Shown here one piece after another: positions 8,748-16,050 of a stretch of 64,000 nt of DNA. This stretch comes from Streptomyces sp. NBC_01353 (GTDB lineage: Bacteria; Actinomycetota; Actinomycetes; Streptomycetales; Streptomycetaceae). Position 1 is the first letter of the stretch. The number at the start of each line of letters is the position of its first letter. Location of the stretch: assembly GCF_036237275.1 (NCBI RefSeq), contig NZ_CP108352.1:5518001-5582000 (forward strand), written 5' to 3'. Position numbers and translations under genes: made by a program. The notes under the pieces were generated by a model. It worked only from the letters and a program-made list of their open reading frames with translations. It was not told where the DNA came from and made no database searches.

Positions 8748-8779
8748 CGAGGCCCCGGTTCGCATGAACCGGGGCCTCG
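8748..8779 (-). terminator. hairpin terminator after tRNA-His
   Basis: Perfect 13 bp arms (CGAGGCCCCGGTT and complement) around a 6-base loop lie directly 3' of the tRNA on the minus strand. Confidence 0.75.
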
Positions 8780-8787
8780 ACCTTCAG

Positions 8788-8860
8788 GGTGAGTAACGGG
8801 ACTCGAACCCGCGACATCCTGGACCACAACCAGGTGCTCTACCTGCTGAGCTATACCCAC
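8788..8860 (-). tRNA. tRNA-His (GTG anticodon)
   Basis: Cloverleaf on the minus strand. The acceptor stem GTGGGTA pairs with TACTCAC, the D-arm is AGCTCAGCAGGTAGAGC, the anticodon loop is TTGTGGT with anticodon GTG, and the T-arm is GCGGGTTCGAGTCCCGT. The discriminator base is C and the base before position 1 (8861) encodes G, giving the G-1:C73 pair that identifies histidine tRNAs. The CCA end is not encoded. Confidence 0.96.
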
Positions 8861-9017
8861 CACGACCGGCGGTTTTCCCGAAGGTTTCCCCGACCGGCCG
8901 AGAAGAAGTCTACAGGGTCCGAGCGGGTGCTCGCGCCCGCATTCCGCCCGGGTGGCGTCAGGGTGACGTCAGGGGGGCGTAAGGGGCGCGAGCAGGGGGC
9001 TCACGCGGTGCCGGGAC

Positions 9018-9620
9018 TCACTCACCGGGCAGGACGTGGCGTGCGGCGATCCGCTTCGCCGTGTCCGAGTCCGGTCCGGGCTGCGGGACGAAGATCGCCT
9101 CGCGGTAGTAGCGCAGCTCCGCGATGGACTCGCGGATGTCGGCCAGCGCGCGGTGGTTGCCGCTCTTCTCCGGACTGTTGAAGTACGCCCTCGGGTACCA
9201 GCGGCGGGCCAGCTCCTTGACCGAGGAGACATCGACGATCCGGTAGTGCAGGTGGTTCTCCAGCGCCGGCATGTCCCGCGACAGGAACCCGCGGTCGGTG
9301 GAGACCGAGTTCCCGCACAGGGGTGCCTTGCCCGGCTCCTTGACGTGCTCGCGTACGTAGGCGAGGACCTGCGCCTCGGCGTCGGCGAGGGTGGTTCCGC
9401 CGGGCAGGGCGTCGAGGAGGCCGGAGGACGTGTGCATCTGGCGCACGATCTCGGGCATGGTCTCCAGCGCCGCGTCCGGCGGGCGGATCACGATGTCCAC
9501 CCCTTCGCCGAGCACGTTCAGTTCCGAGTCGGTGACCAGTGCGGCCACCTCGATGAGTGCGTCGTCCGTCAGCGAGAGCCCGGTCATCTCGCAGTCGATC
9601 CACACCATGCGATCGTTCAT
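9018..9620 (-). CDS. orn: oligoribonuclease
   Basis: A 200-residue DEDDh-type 3'-5' exonuclease that degrades RNA of two to five nucleotides to mononucleotides, including pGpG from cyclic-di-GMP breakdown. Motif I is WIDCEMTGL with metal ligands D9 and E11; motif II contains NSVSTDRGF; motif III has [10 protein letters not shown] with the catalytic His and Asp. The length matches the family. It lies just downstream of adpA on the same strand, as in S. coelicolor where ornA and adpA are neighbours, but an adpA terminator-like hairpin and its own upstream TAAGGT element suggest separate transcription. Confidence 0.96.
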   Translation of the reverse strand: MNDRMVWIDCEMTGLSLTDDALIEVAALVTDSELNVLGEGVDIVIRPPDAALETMPEIVRQMHTSSGLLDALPGGTTLADAEAQVLAYVREHVKEPGKAPLCGNSVSTDRGFLSRDMPALENHLHYRIVDVSSVKELARRWYPRAYFNSPEKSGNHRALADIRESIAELRYYREAIFVPQPGPDSDTAKRIAARHVLPGE

Positions 9621-9687
9621 GCGTCCTACCTTAGGGGGTGCCCAGGGGATCGGGCCCTGCTTGCGGCGTCGTACTCCCTGCTTGCGA

Positions 9688-9726
9688 CGACGGGCGCCGC
9701 GGGGAGGTGTCCCCGGGCGCCCGTCG
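9688..9726 (-). terminator. hairpin terminator after adpA
   Basis: Arms CGACGGGCGCC...GGGGA and TCCCC...GGCGCCCGTCG pair with a single bulge around a 4-base loop, 22 bp past the adpA stop codon. Confidence 0.65.
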
Positions 9727-9748
9727 GTTCGCGCTGTGCGGTTCGCCC

Positions 9749-10915
9749 TTATGGGGCGCTGCGCTGGCCCGGCAGTGCCGGGCGGCCCGACGCGTACAGG
9801 TCGGACGGCGGCTTGCCCGGCTCCAGCGGTCCGCCGGGACGCCGGACCGGCGACACCTGCGAGGGCACCATCGGGTCCAGCACCGTCGTCACCGTCTCGG
9901 CCTGCGGGCGCCGGGCCCGGTAGGCCGCGCGGTACGCGGCCGGCGAGGAGCCGAGCTGGCGGCGGAAGTGACCGCGCAGCGCCACCGGGGAGCGGAAGCC
10001 GCAGCGACCCGCGACCTCGTCGACCGAGTAGTCGGAGGTCTCGAGCAGCCGCTGCGCCTGCAGCACCCGCTGGGTGATCAGCCACTGCAGGGGAGCGCTG
10101 CCGGTGAGCGAGCGGAACCTGCGGTCGAACGTCCGCCGTGACATGTACGCACGGGCCGCGAGGGTCTCCACGTCGAACTGCTCGTGGAGGTGCTCCAGCG
10201 CCCAGGCGACGACCTCCGCGAGCGGGTCGGCGCCGATCTCCTCTGGTAAAGACCTGTCGAGGTAGCGCTCCTGGCCGCCGCTGCGCCGCGGCGGGACGAC
10301 CAGGCGGCGCGCCAGGGCGCCCGCGGCCTCCGTGCCGTGGTCGGTCCGCACGATGTGCAGACACAGGTCGATTCCGGCCGCGGTGCCGGCCGATGTCAGT
10401 ACGTCCCCGTCGTCGACGAAGAGCTCCCGCGGATCCACGTGGACCGACGGATAGCGCTTGGCGAGCGTCGGCGCGTACATCCAGTGCGTGGTCGCCGGCC
10501 GGCCGTCGAGCAGTCCGGCCGCGGCGAGCACGAACGCGCCGGTGCACAGCCCGACGATCCGCGCGCCCTCTTCGTGTGCCCGGCGCAGCGCTTCGAGCGC
10601 CTCCGGCGGTGGCGGCGAGGTGATCGACCGCCAGGCCGGTACGACGACGGTGCCGGCCCGGCTGATCGCGTCCAGGCCGTACGGCGCGGTCAGTTCGAGG
10701 CCCCCTGTGGTCCGCAGCGGGCCTTCCTCGCCGGCGCACACGAGCAGCCGGTAACGCGGCACTCCGGCGTCCTGCCGGTCGATTCCGAACACTGAGAGCG
10801 GGATGGAGCTCTCGAAGATGGGGCCGCCGCTGAACAGCAGCACCGCGACGACTTCGCGACGGCGGCGCCCGGAAAGCTTCCGTGCGACCTCCGGTACGGC
10901 GGAGTCCTGGCTCAT
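9749..10915 (-). CDS. adpA: AdpA, AraC-family global developmental regulator
   Basis: A 388-residue activator that governs morphological differentiation and secondary metabolism. The N-terminal DJ-1/PfpI-like dimerisation domain (about 20-190, starting [20 protein letters not shown]) and the C-terminal AraC-type double helix-turn-helix (about 240-335, [16 protein letters not shown]) are nearly identical to known AdpA proteins as I remember them; the tail after about 345 is the variable part. Codon 223, at 10247-10249, is TTA for leucine, in the linker between the domains. This makes translation dependent on the rare tRNA from bldA, a known feature of adpA. It was the only in-frame TTA I noticed in this window. 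The long upstream region (10916-11312) fits its known complex regulation. Confidence 0.97.
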   Translation of the reverse strand: MSQDSAVPEVARKLSGRRRREVVAVLLFSGGPIFESSIPLSVFGIDRQDAGVPRYRLLVCAGEEGPLRTTGGLELTAPYGLDAISRAGTVVVPAWRSITSPPPPEALEALRRAHEEGARIVGLCTGAFVLAAAGLLDGRPATTHWMYAPTLAKRYPSVHVDPRELFVDDGDVLTSAGTAAGIDLCLHIVRTDHGTEAAGALARRLVVPPRRSGGQERYLDRSLPEEIGADPLAEVVAWALEHLHEQFDVETLAARAYMSRRTFDRRFRSLTGSAPLQWLITQRVLQAQRLLETSDYSVDEVAGRCGFRSPVALRGHFRRQLGSSPAAYRAAYRARRPQAETVTTVLDPMVPSQVSPVRRPGGPLEPGKPPSDLYASGRPALPGQRSAP

Positions 10916-11312
10916 GACGCTAAGCCCCCCTCGGTGTTCGCGTCTCCCTGGTCCTGTCGCTCCTGCACGTTTCCCCTCGGTTTTGCACGAGACCCCAGTC
11001 TTCGATACTCATGATCGAATCTACTGTGTTCCGTGGCGCCGGCGTGACAAGTTCTCCATCCGGCACATTGTCGACAAGGCAACTTGGCGCGAAGCATTCG
11101 ATCACGAAGCGTTCCACTCGCGGGCCGCGCAGGGAAGTGCGTCGTGCGTGCATGGCCCGTCCCCGTAGGGTGTGCGAGCCGACGGCGGGGCTTTCATGCC
11201 TGGTGGCCAGGGGGTTGAGGGGGCATTCCGGCAAGGACTCGCCGACAACTGGAAGTTGGCTGAAAACATACGGGTGTGGGTGTACGAACCTGTCAGCTCT
11301 ACGGGGGGTTCG
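10916..11312. other. adpA upstream region without a supported gene
   Basis: Almost 400 bp with lower GC than the flanks and no convincing coding frame. It holds an inverted repeat TTCGAT...ATCGAA at 11001-11019 with a TCATGA centre, and TGGCGCGAAG at 11085-11094, matching the AdpA consensus TGGCSNGWWY at nine of ten positions. Both are upstream of adpA and could take part in its control; neither is proven. Confidence 0.5.
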
Positions 11313-11822
11313 TCAGGTCCGTCGGGGGTTTCGGCCGCCCTGGGAGCGCCGTGATCGAGGCCGCGCGGCCTCGGCGCGCAGACCGCGTTCCGCACGGCGC
11401 AGCAGGACCCGGCAGACCGTCGTCACCGCGGCGAGCCCGAGCGCCGTCCCGGCCGCACCGCCGAGCGAGGTGCCGTAGACGACGAGGACGACCGGGACCA
11501 GGACGCAGCAGAAGACCGCCCAGCGGACGACGTCGCCCGCCGACTCGGCCGCCGCGCTCCCCGCGCCTCCCTCCGCGCTCCCTGTGCTCCCGGCGCTCCC
11601 TGTGCTTCCACGCCTCCCCGAGGGGTTCGGGAGGCGGCGTCGGCCGGGTGTCGGGGAGGGGGGCGGGGGGAGGGTCGGCCCGGGGGCGGGCGTGGGGGAG
11701 TGGGCGGCGGTGGCAGTGGACGTGGCGGTGGAGGTGGCGGCGGCCGATGGTGCGGGCACGGGCGGGGCTCCCTGCGACGGTGACTGGACCTGTGGCAACG
11801 AGGAGCGGAACGTTCCGGTCAC
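11313..11822 (-). CDS. small membrane protein with Pro/Ser/Thr-rich N-terminus
   Basis: About 169 residues. The first 90 are low-complexity Ser/Thr/Pro/Ala (PVPAPSAAATSTATST, PPPPSPTPG). Then come two hydrophobic segments (WAVFCCVLVPVVLVVYGTSL and AAGTALGLAAVTTVCRVLL) and a basic tail. The C-terminal membrane part reads as a real protein; the N-terminus is uncertain. I place the start at the GTG at 11822, but the frame is open to 12053 and no strong ribosome site decides. No family is recognised. It is transcribed away from the universal stress protein gene and toward adpA. Confidence 0.55.
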   Translation of the reverse strand: MTGTFRSSLPQVQSPSQGAPPVPAPSAAATSTATSTATAAHSPTPAPGPTLPPPPSPTPGRRRLPNPSGRRGSTGSAGSTGSAEGGAGSAAAESAGDVVRWAVFCCVLVPVVLVVYGTSLGGAAGTALGLAAVTTVCRVLLRRAERGLRAEAARPRSRRSQGGRNPRRT

Positions 11823-12090
11823 TGCGCGTGGCCGCCGTTCGTGCCCCGTACGGACACCTGTAGGGCACAACCGGCATTGCCATATCGGGACGGGCTCGTG
11901 CATGCTCCCTGGGACGCCGTGCGATCGCTGTGTGTGGTCACGACGGCTCTGGGCAGGAGAGGAGTGTCGCCGTACCCTTGGGGGTATGGGCTTGGGAAGA
12001 TGATTCCCGGACACAGCTCCGCCGCCAACCGTTGTTCGTACGACGTTCTCCATCGTCCCCTCCCAACAGGACTTCTTCGCCGAGACACCG

Positions 12091-12612
12091 ATGGCCGGTC
12101 ACGAATTCCCCGAACCCGCGGACCGCAAGCGCGTCGCCGACTCCACGGTCGACCCCCTCGCGGTGGAACAGCCACGTCACTCCTGTGATCCCGCCTTCAG
12201 GCACGGAGTGGTCGTCGGCTTCGACGGCTCGACCTCCAGTGAGCGGGCCCTCGCGTACGCCATCGGCATGGCCAAGCGCTCCGGCTCCGGCCTGATCATC
12301 GTGCATGTCGCCAACCGGCTGCCCACGACCGTCTGGGCGGGCTGCGAGCCGCCGGTCTTCGTCGACGTACCGGACCACCGCACCGAGGTGCTCGGTCTTG
12401 AGCTCGCCTGCGCCGACTACCTCGCCGAGGTTCCGTGGATCCTCGTCGAGCGCGGTGGCGACATCTGCCACGAACTGGAGGAGGTCGGCCGGGAGTACTC
12501 GGCCGACGCGATCGTGGTCGGCTCCACGCACGGCATCGTCGGCCGGATCTTCGGCTCGGTGGCCGGACGCCTCGCGAAGCGCGCGCAGCGTCCCGTGATC
12601 GTCATCCCCTGA
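12091..12612 (+). CDS. universal stress protein (UspA family)
   Basis: A 173-residue single-domain Usp. After a polar 35-residue extension the fold begins at GVVVGFDGSTSSERAL (about 40-55), with the Asp that contacts ATP. It ends with the ATP-binding signature GSTHGIVGRIFGSVAGRLAKRA (about 146-167) and the hydrophobic final strand PVIVIP. The intact G-2x-G-9x-GS pattern predicts an ATP-binding type. Such proteins are induced by stress or hypoxia; which stress applies here is unknown. It stands alone on its strand. A short repeat TACCC-ttgg-GGGTA at 11973-11986 lies about 105 bp upstream. Confidence 0.9.
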   Translation: MAGHEFPEPADRKRVADSTVDPLAVEQPRHSCDPAFRHGVVVGFDGSTSSERALAYAIGMAKRSGSGLIIVHVANRLPTTVWAGCEPPVFVDVPDHRTEVLGLELACADYLAEVPWILVERGGDICHELEEVGREYSADAIVVGSTHGIVGRIFGSVAGRLAKRAQRPVIVIP

Positions 12613-12796
12613 GCTCTGCGACCGGCCGTGCCGGCTCGATCTCGACGGCTTCATCTTCTCGACACTTCGTCAACTCCCTTGGTACAGCGATAATTTTCGC
12701 CTCCGACAGGTGATTTGTGCGCTTGTGAAGGGTAGTTAAAGGTCACCGGAACAAGCAGCTCACGCAGCACAACTGCCCACTTGAAGGGAGCCCGCC

Positions 12797-13363
12797 GTGG
12801 ACAACGAAGTCGCCGCGGGAAACACCACCTCCACTCTCGGCCACCTCGCGCTCGGACTGACCTTGCTGGCCTTCGGCATCGGCAGCACAGGCGTCATAGA
12901 CAACGTCGCGGCGTCCGACGCCGCAGCCCTCGCCACCTGGGTCGGCGGCGTGGCGCTCTTCCTCGTCGGTCTGCTCGCCCTGCGTGCCGGCGACGGCGGT
13001 ACGGGCACGGCCTATTCGGCGCTCGGCGCCTTCTGGTTCACCTGGGGGACCGGAGTGGGCGGCGACGCCTCGGCCGAGGCGACCGGTCTCTTCCTCCTGC
13101 TGTGGGCGCTGCTCGCGCTCACGCTGACCATGGCGTCCGCGGGCAGCGGACTGTTCGGACAGGGCGTGTACGGGCTGCTGTTCGTCGCGCTGCTGCTGCT
13201 CGGCATCGGCGCCCTCGCCGACAACGGCGGGCTGGGCAAGGCGGGCGGCTGGGTCGCCGCGGTCGCCGGACTCGCGGCCTGGTACGGCGCGACGGCGGCG
13301 GTGGCCAACTGGCCGACCTCACTGAAGAGTGCCGCGGGCCGGGGTGTGACGGCCGCCGGCTGA
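12797..13363 (+). CDS. GPR1/FUN34/YaaH-like integral membrane protein
   Basis: A 188-residue protein with about six transmembrane helices spaced over its full length (for example LGLTLLAFGIGSTGVI, LATWVGGVALFLVGLLAL, LFLLLWALLALTLTMA, GLLFVALLLLGIGALA). Helix spacing and length fit the YaaH/SatP acetate-succinate channel family, although the usual N-terminal NPAPLGL motif is only loosely kept. The GTG start has AAGGGAG 6 bp upstream. Proposed role: monocarboxylate passage across the cytoplasmic membrane, by family only. It is followed by a strong hairpin at 13377-13409, so it is probably monocistronic. Confidence 0.7.
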   Translation: MDNEVAAGNTTSTLGHLALGLTLLAFGIGSTGVIDNVAASDAAALATWVGGVALFLVGLLALRAGDGGTGTAYSALGAFWFTWGTGVGGDASAEATGLFLLLWALLALTLTMASAGSGLFGQGVYGLLFVALLLLGIGALADNGGLGKAGGWVAAVAGLAAWYGATAAVANWPTSLKSAAGRGVTAAG

Positions 13364-13376
13364 CGCGGCCACGAGG

Positions 13377-13409
13377 GGCCCGCGCCCCGCTCGGGGTGGG
13401 GCGCGGGCC
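13377..13409 (+). terminator. hairpin terminator after the YaaH-like gene
   Basis: Perfect 12 bp arms GGCCCGCGCCCC and GGGGCGCGGGCC with a 9-base loop begin 13 bp past the stop codon. Confidence 0.75.
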
Positions 13410-13552
13410 AGGGGCGAGAGAGCCGAAGGGGCGCGCGGCTGTCGAAAGGGAGAGCGCGCGCAGGCGGTGAGGAACGAGCCGCCGAGCACGGTCGACCGTC
13501 GACAGACGCACAAGCGCCCCGGAGGCGAACGGAGCCCCAAAAAGAGGGGAAA

Positions 13553-13595
13553 GCAGCGGTCCCTGTGCACAGGTGGCGTGCACAGGGACCGCTGC
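13553..13595. terminator. very stable hairpin between convergent genes
   Basis: Perfect 18 bp arms (GCAGCGGTCCCTGTGCAC and its complement) around a 7-base loop. It lies about 140 bp past the glmS stop codon and probably terminates glmS transcription. Confidence 0.75.
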
Positions 13596-13693
13596 GTGTC
13601 CGGCCGGGCGTCCGGCCCTCCGGGGACAGGCCGGAATGTGGGCGGACGGGCTTTCCCGGCCGTGGTCGAGAGCTCCGGGGGACAGGCCCGGAA

Positions 13694-13735
13694 TCCCCCA
13701 AGCTCTCGGCTTCGCTCGAGCAGGGGGGACCCCCA
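13694..13735. repeat. streptomycete REP-like intergenic element
   Basis: The segment begins TCCCCCAAGCTCTCGG, continues CTTCGCTCGAGCAGG and ends GGGGGACCCCC. This is a motif I recall seeing at very many intergenic sites in Streptomyces chromosomes. It folds into nested hairpins directly after glmS. A related shorter form occurs at 31321-31353. Confidence 0.6.
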
Positions 13736-13736
13736 G

Positions 13737-15554
13737 CTACTCGACCGTGACGGACTTGGCCAGGTTGCGCGGCTTGTCGATGTCGCGGCCCATGGCGAGC
13801 GCCGTGTGGTACGCGAGGAGCTGGAGCGGGATGCCCATCAGGATCGGGTCCAGCTCGTCCTCGTTCTTCGGGACGACGATGGTGTGGTCGGCCTTCGCCT
13901 GCGGCTGGTGCGCGACCGCGAGGATGCGGCCGCTGCGGGCCTTGATCTCCTCCAGGGCGGCGCGGTTCTTCTCCAGCAGGTCGTCGTCGGGGACGATCGC
14001 GACCGTCGGCAGGGCCGGCTCGATCAGGGCGAGCGGGCCGTGCTTCAGCTCGGAGGCCGGGTATGCCTCGGCGTGGATGTAGGAGATCTCCTTGAGCTTC
14101 AGGGAGGCCTCCAGGGCGACCGGGTAGCCCCGCACGCGGCCGATGAACATCATCGACTGGGCGCCCGCGTACTCCGCGGCGATCTTCTTGATCTCGTCCT
14201 CGGTCTCGAGGATCTCGCTGATCTGCGCGGGCAGCTTGCGCAGGCCCTCGATGATCCGCTTGCCGTCGGTCACCGACAGGTCGCGGATGCGGCCGAGGTG
14301 CAGGGCCAGCAGCGCGAAGGCCGTGACCGTGTTGGTGAAGCACTTGGTGGAGACGACGCAGACCTCGGGGCCGGCGTGCACGTACACGCCGCCGTCGGCC
14401 TCGCGGGCGATCGCCGAGCCGACGACGTTGACGACGCCGAGGACGCGGGCGCCCTTGCGCTTCAGCTCCTGGACGGCGGCCAGCACGTCGTACGTCTCAC
14501 CGGACTGGGAGACGGCGATGTAGAGGGTGTCGGGGTCCACGACCGGGTTGCGGTAGCGGAACTCCGAGGCCGGCTCGGCGTCGGCGGGGATACGGGCCAT
14601 GGACTCGATGAGCCCGGCGCCGATGAGGCCGGCGTGGTACGAGGTGCCGCAGCCGAGGATCTTGATGCGGCGGATGGTGCGGGCCTCGCGGGCGTCGAGG
14701 TTCAGGCCGCCCAGGTGGACCGTGGAGAAGCGGTCGTCGATCCGGCCGCGCAGCACGCGGTCGACCGCGTCGGGCTGCTCGGAGATCTCCTTGTGCATGT
14801 ACGTGTCGTGGCCGCCCATGTCGTAGGAGGCGGCCTCCCACTCCACGGTCTCCGGGGTGGCCGTCGTGGAGGCGCCCGAGGTCGTGTACGTGCGGAAGTC
14901 GTCGGCCTTGAGGGTGGCCATCTCGCCGTCGTCGAGGGTGACGACCTGGCGGGTGTGGGCGATCAGGGCGGCGACGTCGGAGGCGACGAACATCTCCTTC
15001 TCGCCGATGCCGAGGACGACCGGGGAGCCGTTGCGGGCCACCACGATGCGGTCGTTGAAGTCGGCGTGCATGACGGCGATGCCGTAGGTGCCCTCGATGA
15101 CCTTGAGCGCCTCGCGGACCTTCTCCTCCAGGCTGGTGGCCTGGGAGCGGGCGATCAGGTGGGTGATGACCTCGGTGTCGGTCTCGGAGGCGAAGACGAC
15201 GCCGTCCGCCTCGAGCTTGGCGCGCAGCTCCTGCGCGTTGTCGACGATGCCGTTGTGGACGACCGCGACCTTGTTCTCGGGGTCCAGGTGCGGGTGCGAG
15301 TTGATGTCGCTCGGCGCGCCGTGGGTGGCCCAGCGGGTGTGGGCGATGCCGGTGGTGCCGGTGAAGCGCTTGGGGACGCGGGCCTCGAGGTCACGGACCC
15401 GACCCTTGGCCTTCACCATCTTCAGGCCGGCGGCCTTCGGGCTGGTGATCACGATGCCGGCGGAGTCGTACCCCCGGTACTCCAGCCGCTGCAGGCCTTC
15501 CAGCAGCAGCGGGGCCACGTCACGCTTTCCGATGTAACCGACGATTCCGCACAT
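13737..15554 (-). CDS. glmS: glutamine--fructose-6-phosphate aminotransferase (isomerizing)
   Basis: A 605-residue enzyme making glucosamine-6-phosphate from fructose-6-phosphate and glutamine, the entry step to UDP-GlcNAc and cell-wall synthesis. Met1 is followed by the nucleophile Cys2 (MCGIVGYIG) of the N-terminal class II glutamine amidotransferase domain (about 1-225). Two SIS sugar-isomerase domains follow (about 280-430 and 455-595), and the end SVTVE matches the usual C-terminus. No glmS ribozyme-like leader is visible; only 33 bp separate it from the 91-residue gene upstream, with which it is likely co-transcribed. S. coelicolor carries more than one glmS paralogue, and the position near adpA suggests this is the second copy there. 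Confidence 0.95.
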   Translation of the reverse strand: MCGIVGYIGKRDVAPLLLEGLQRLEYRGYDSAGIVITSPKAAGLKMVKAKGRVRDLEARVPKRFTGTTGIAHTRWATHGAPSDINSHPHLDPENKVAVVHNGIVDNAQELRAKLEADGVVFASETDTEVITHLIARSQATSLEEKVREALKVIEGTYGIAVMHADFNDRIVVARNGSPVVLGIGEKEMFVASDVAALIAHTRQVVTLDDGEMATLKADDFRTYTTSGASTTATPETVEWEAASYDMGGHDTYMHKEISEQPDAVDRVLRGRIDDRFSTVHLGGLNLDAREARTIRRIKILGCGTSYHAGLIGAGLIESMARIPADAEPASEFRYRNPVVDPDTLYIAVSQSGETYDVLAAVQELKRKGARVLGVVNVVGSAIAREADGGVYVHAGPEVCVVSTKCFTNTVTAFALLALHLGRIRDLSVTDGKRIIEGLRKLPAQISEILETEDEIKKIAAEYAGAQSMMFIGRVRGYPVALEASLKLKEISYIHAEAYPASELKHGPLALIEPALPTVAIVPDDDLLEKNRAALEEIKARSGRILAVAHQPQAKADHTIVVPKNEDELDPILMGIPLQLLAYHTALAMGRDIDKPRNLAKSVTVE

Positions 15555-15587
15555 AAAGGTGTAACCCCTCCAAGGTAGTGGGCGTGC

Positions 15588-15863
15588 TCAGCCGTAGACG
15601 ATGCGGCGCAGTTGCCGGAGCGAGAGCTCCGGCGGCGCCACGGCGCGGTGCGGCAGCTCGGCCGCGATGCGCTCGAAGATCTCGGCGTTGACGGCGCCAC
15701 CGGACTGCAGTTCGCGGTGGCGGCGGCGGACGAAGTCCTCGGTCGACTCGTCGAAGTACGCCAGCACGTCGAGAACCACCCGGGCGGCCTCACCGCGCTG
15801 CAGCGCGGTGCTGCGCACCAGGTGGTCGATGAGGTCGTCATGCGACGGGCGGCGTTCGAGCAC
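15588..15863 (-). CDS. conserved 91-residue protein upstream of glmS
   Basis: A short helical, highly charged soluble protein. Recognisable stretches are DDLIDHLVRSTALQRGEA (residues 9-26), VLAYFDESTEDFVRRRHRE (about 31-49) and a C-terminal PPELSLRQLRRIVYG. I recall near-identical proteins in other streptomycetes but know no function. The GTG at 15863 is chosen because homology-like sequence begins there; no ribosome site precedes it, so the mRNA may be leaderless. The 33 bp gap to glmS suggests joint transcription and a possible role in controlling amino-sugar synthesis, which is inference. Confidence 0.75.
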   Translation of the reverse strand: MLERRPSHDDLIDHLVRSTALQRGEAARVVLDVLAYFDESTEDFVRRRHRELQSGGAVNAEIFERIAAELPHRAVAPPELSLRQLRRIVYG

Positions 15864-15954
15864 CCGTGAATACTGAGGGGTACAGGGGCGACTTCGCAAG
15901 AATCCTGCCCGAAATCGGGCAGACCCGTCCATGATCGCCGTCCTGGGGGGCCAA

Positions 15955-15970
15955 ATTGGTCTACACCTTG
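15955..15970 (+). promoter_or_regulatory. probable DasR-responsive element (dre)
   Basis: ATTGGTCTACACCTTG keeps the core TGGTCTA-ACC of the dre consensus (TGGTCTAGACCA with flanks) and lies 81-96 bp before the GH20 hexosaminidase. A weaker partial match, AGTGGTCCACGG, follows at 15979-15990. DasR is the GntR repressor that responds to glucosamine-6-phosphate and controls chitin use. Confidence 0.65.
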
Positions 15971-16050
15971 ACCGCGCAAGTGGTCCACGGTACGCATGGT
16001 GACTGTTCGGATACGCATATCCACAGCCGCGAAGTCCATCGAAAGGGACC

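Larger units (their letters stand above)
13364..13736. other. intergenic region with two hairpins and a REP-like repeat
   Basis: This gap between the convergent YaaH-like gene and glmS has no credible gene. It holds the terminators at 13377-13409 and 13553-13595 and the repeat at 13694-13735, listed separately. Confidence 0.6.

Noticed and set aside
11172-11354. Small plus-strand frame (60 codons) upstream of adpA
   Set aside because: No ribosome site, biased composition, and position within the regulatory region; not supported as a gene.
15555-15587. glmS ribozyme/riboswitch leader
   Set aside because: Only 33 bp lie between the upstream gene and glmS, too short for the ribozyme.
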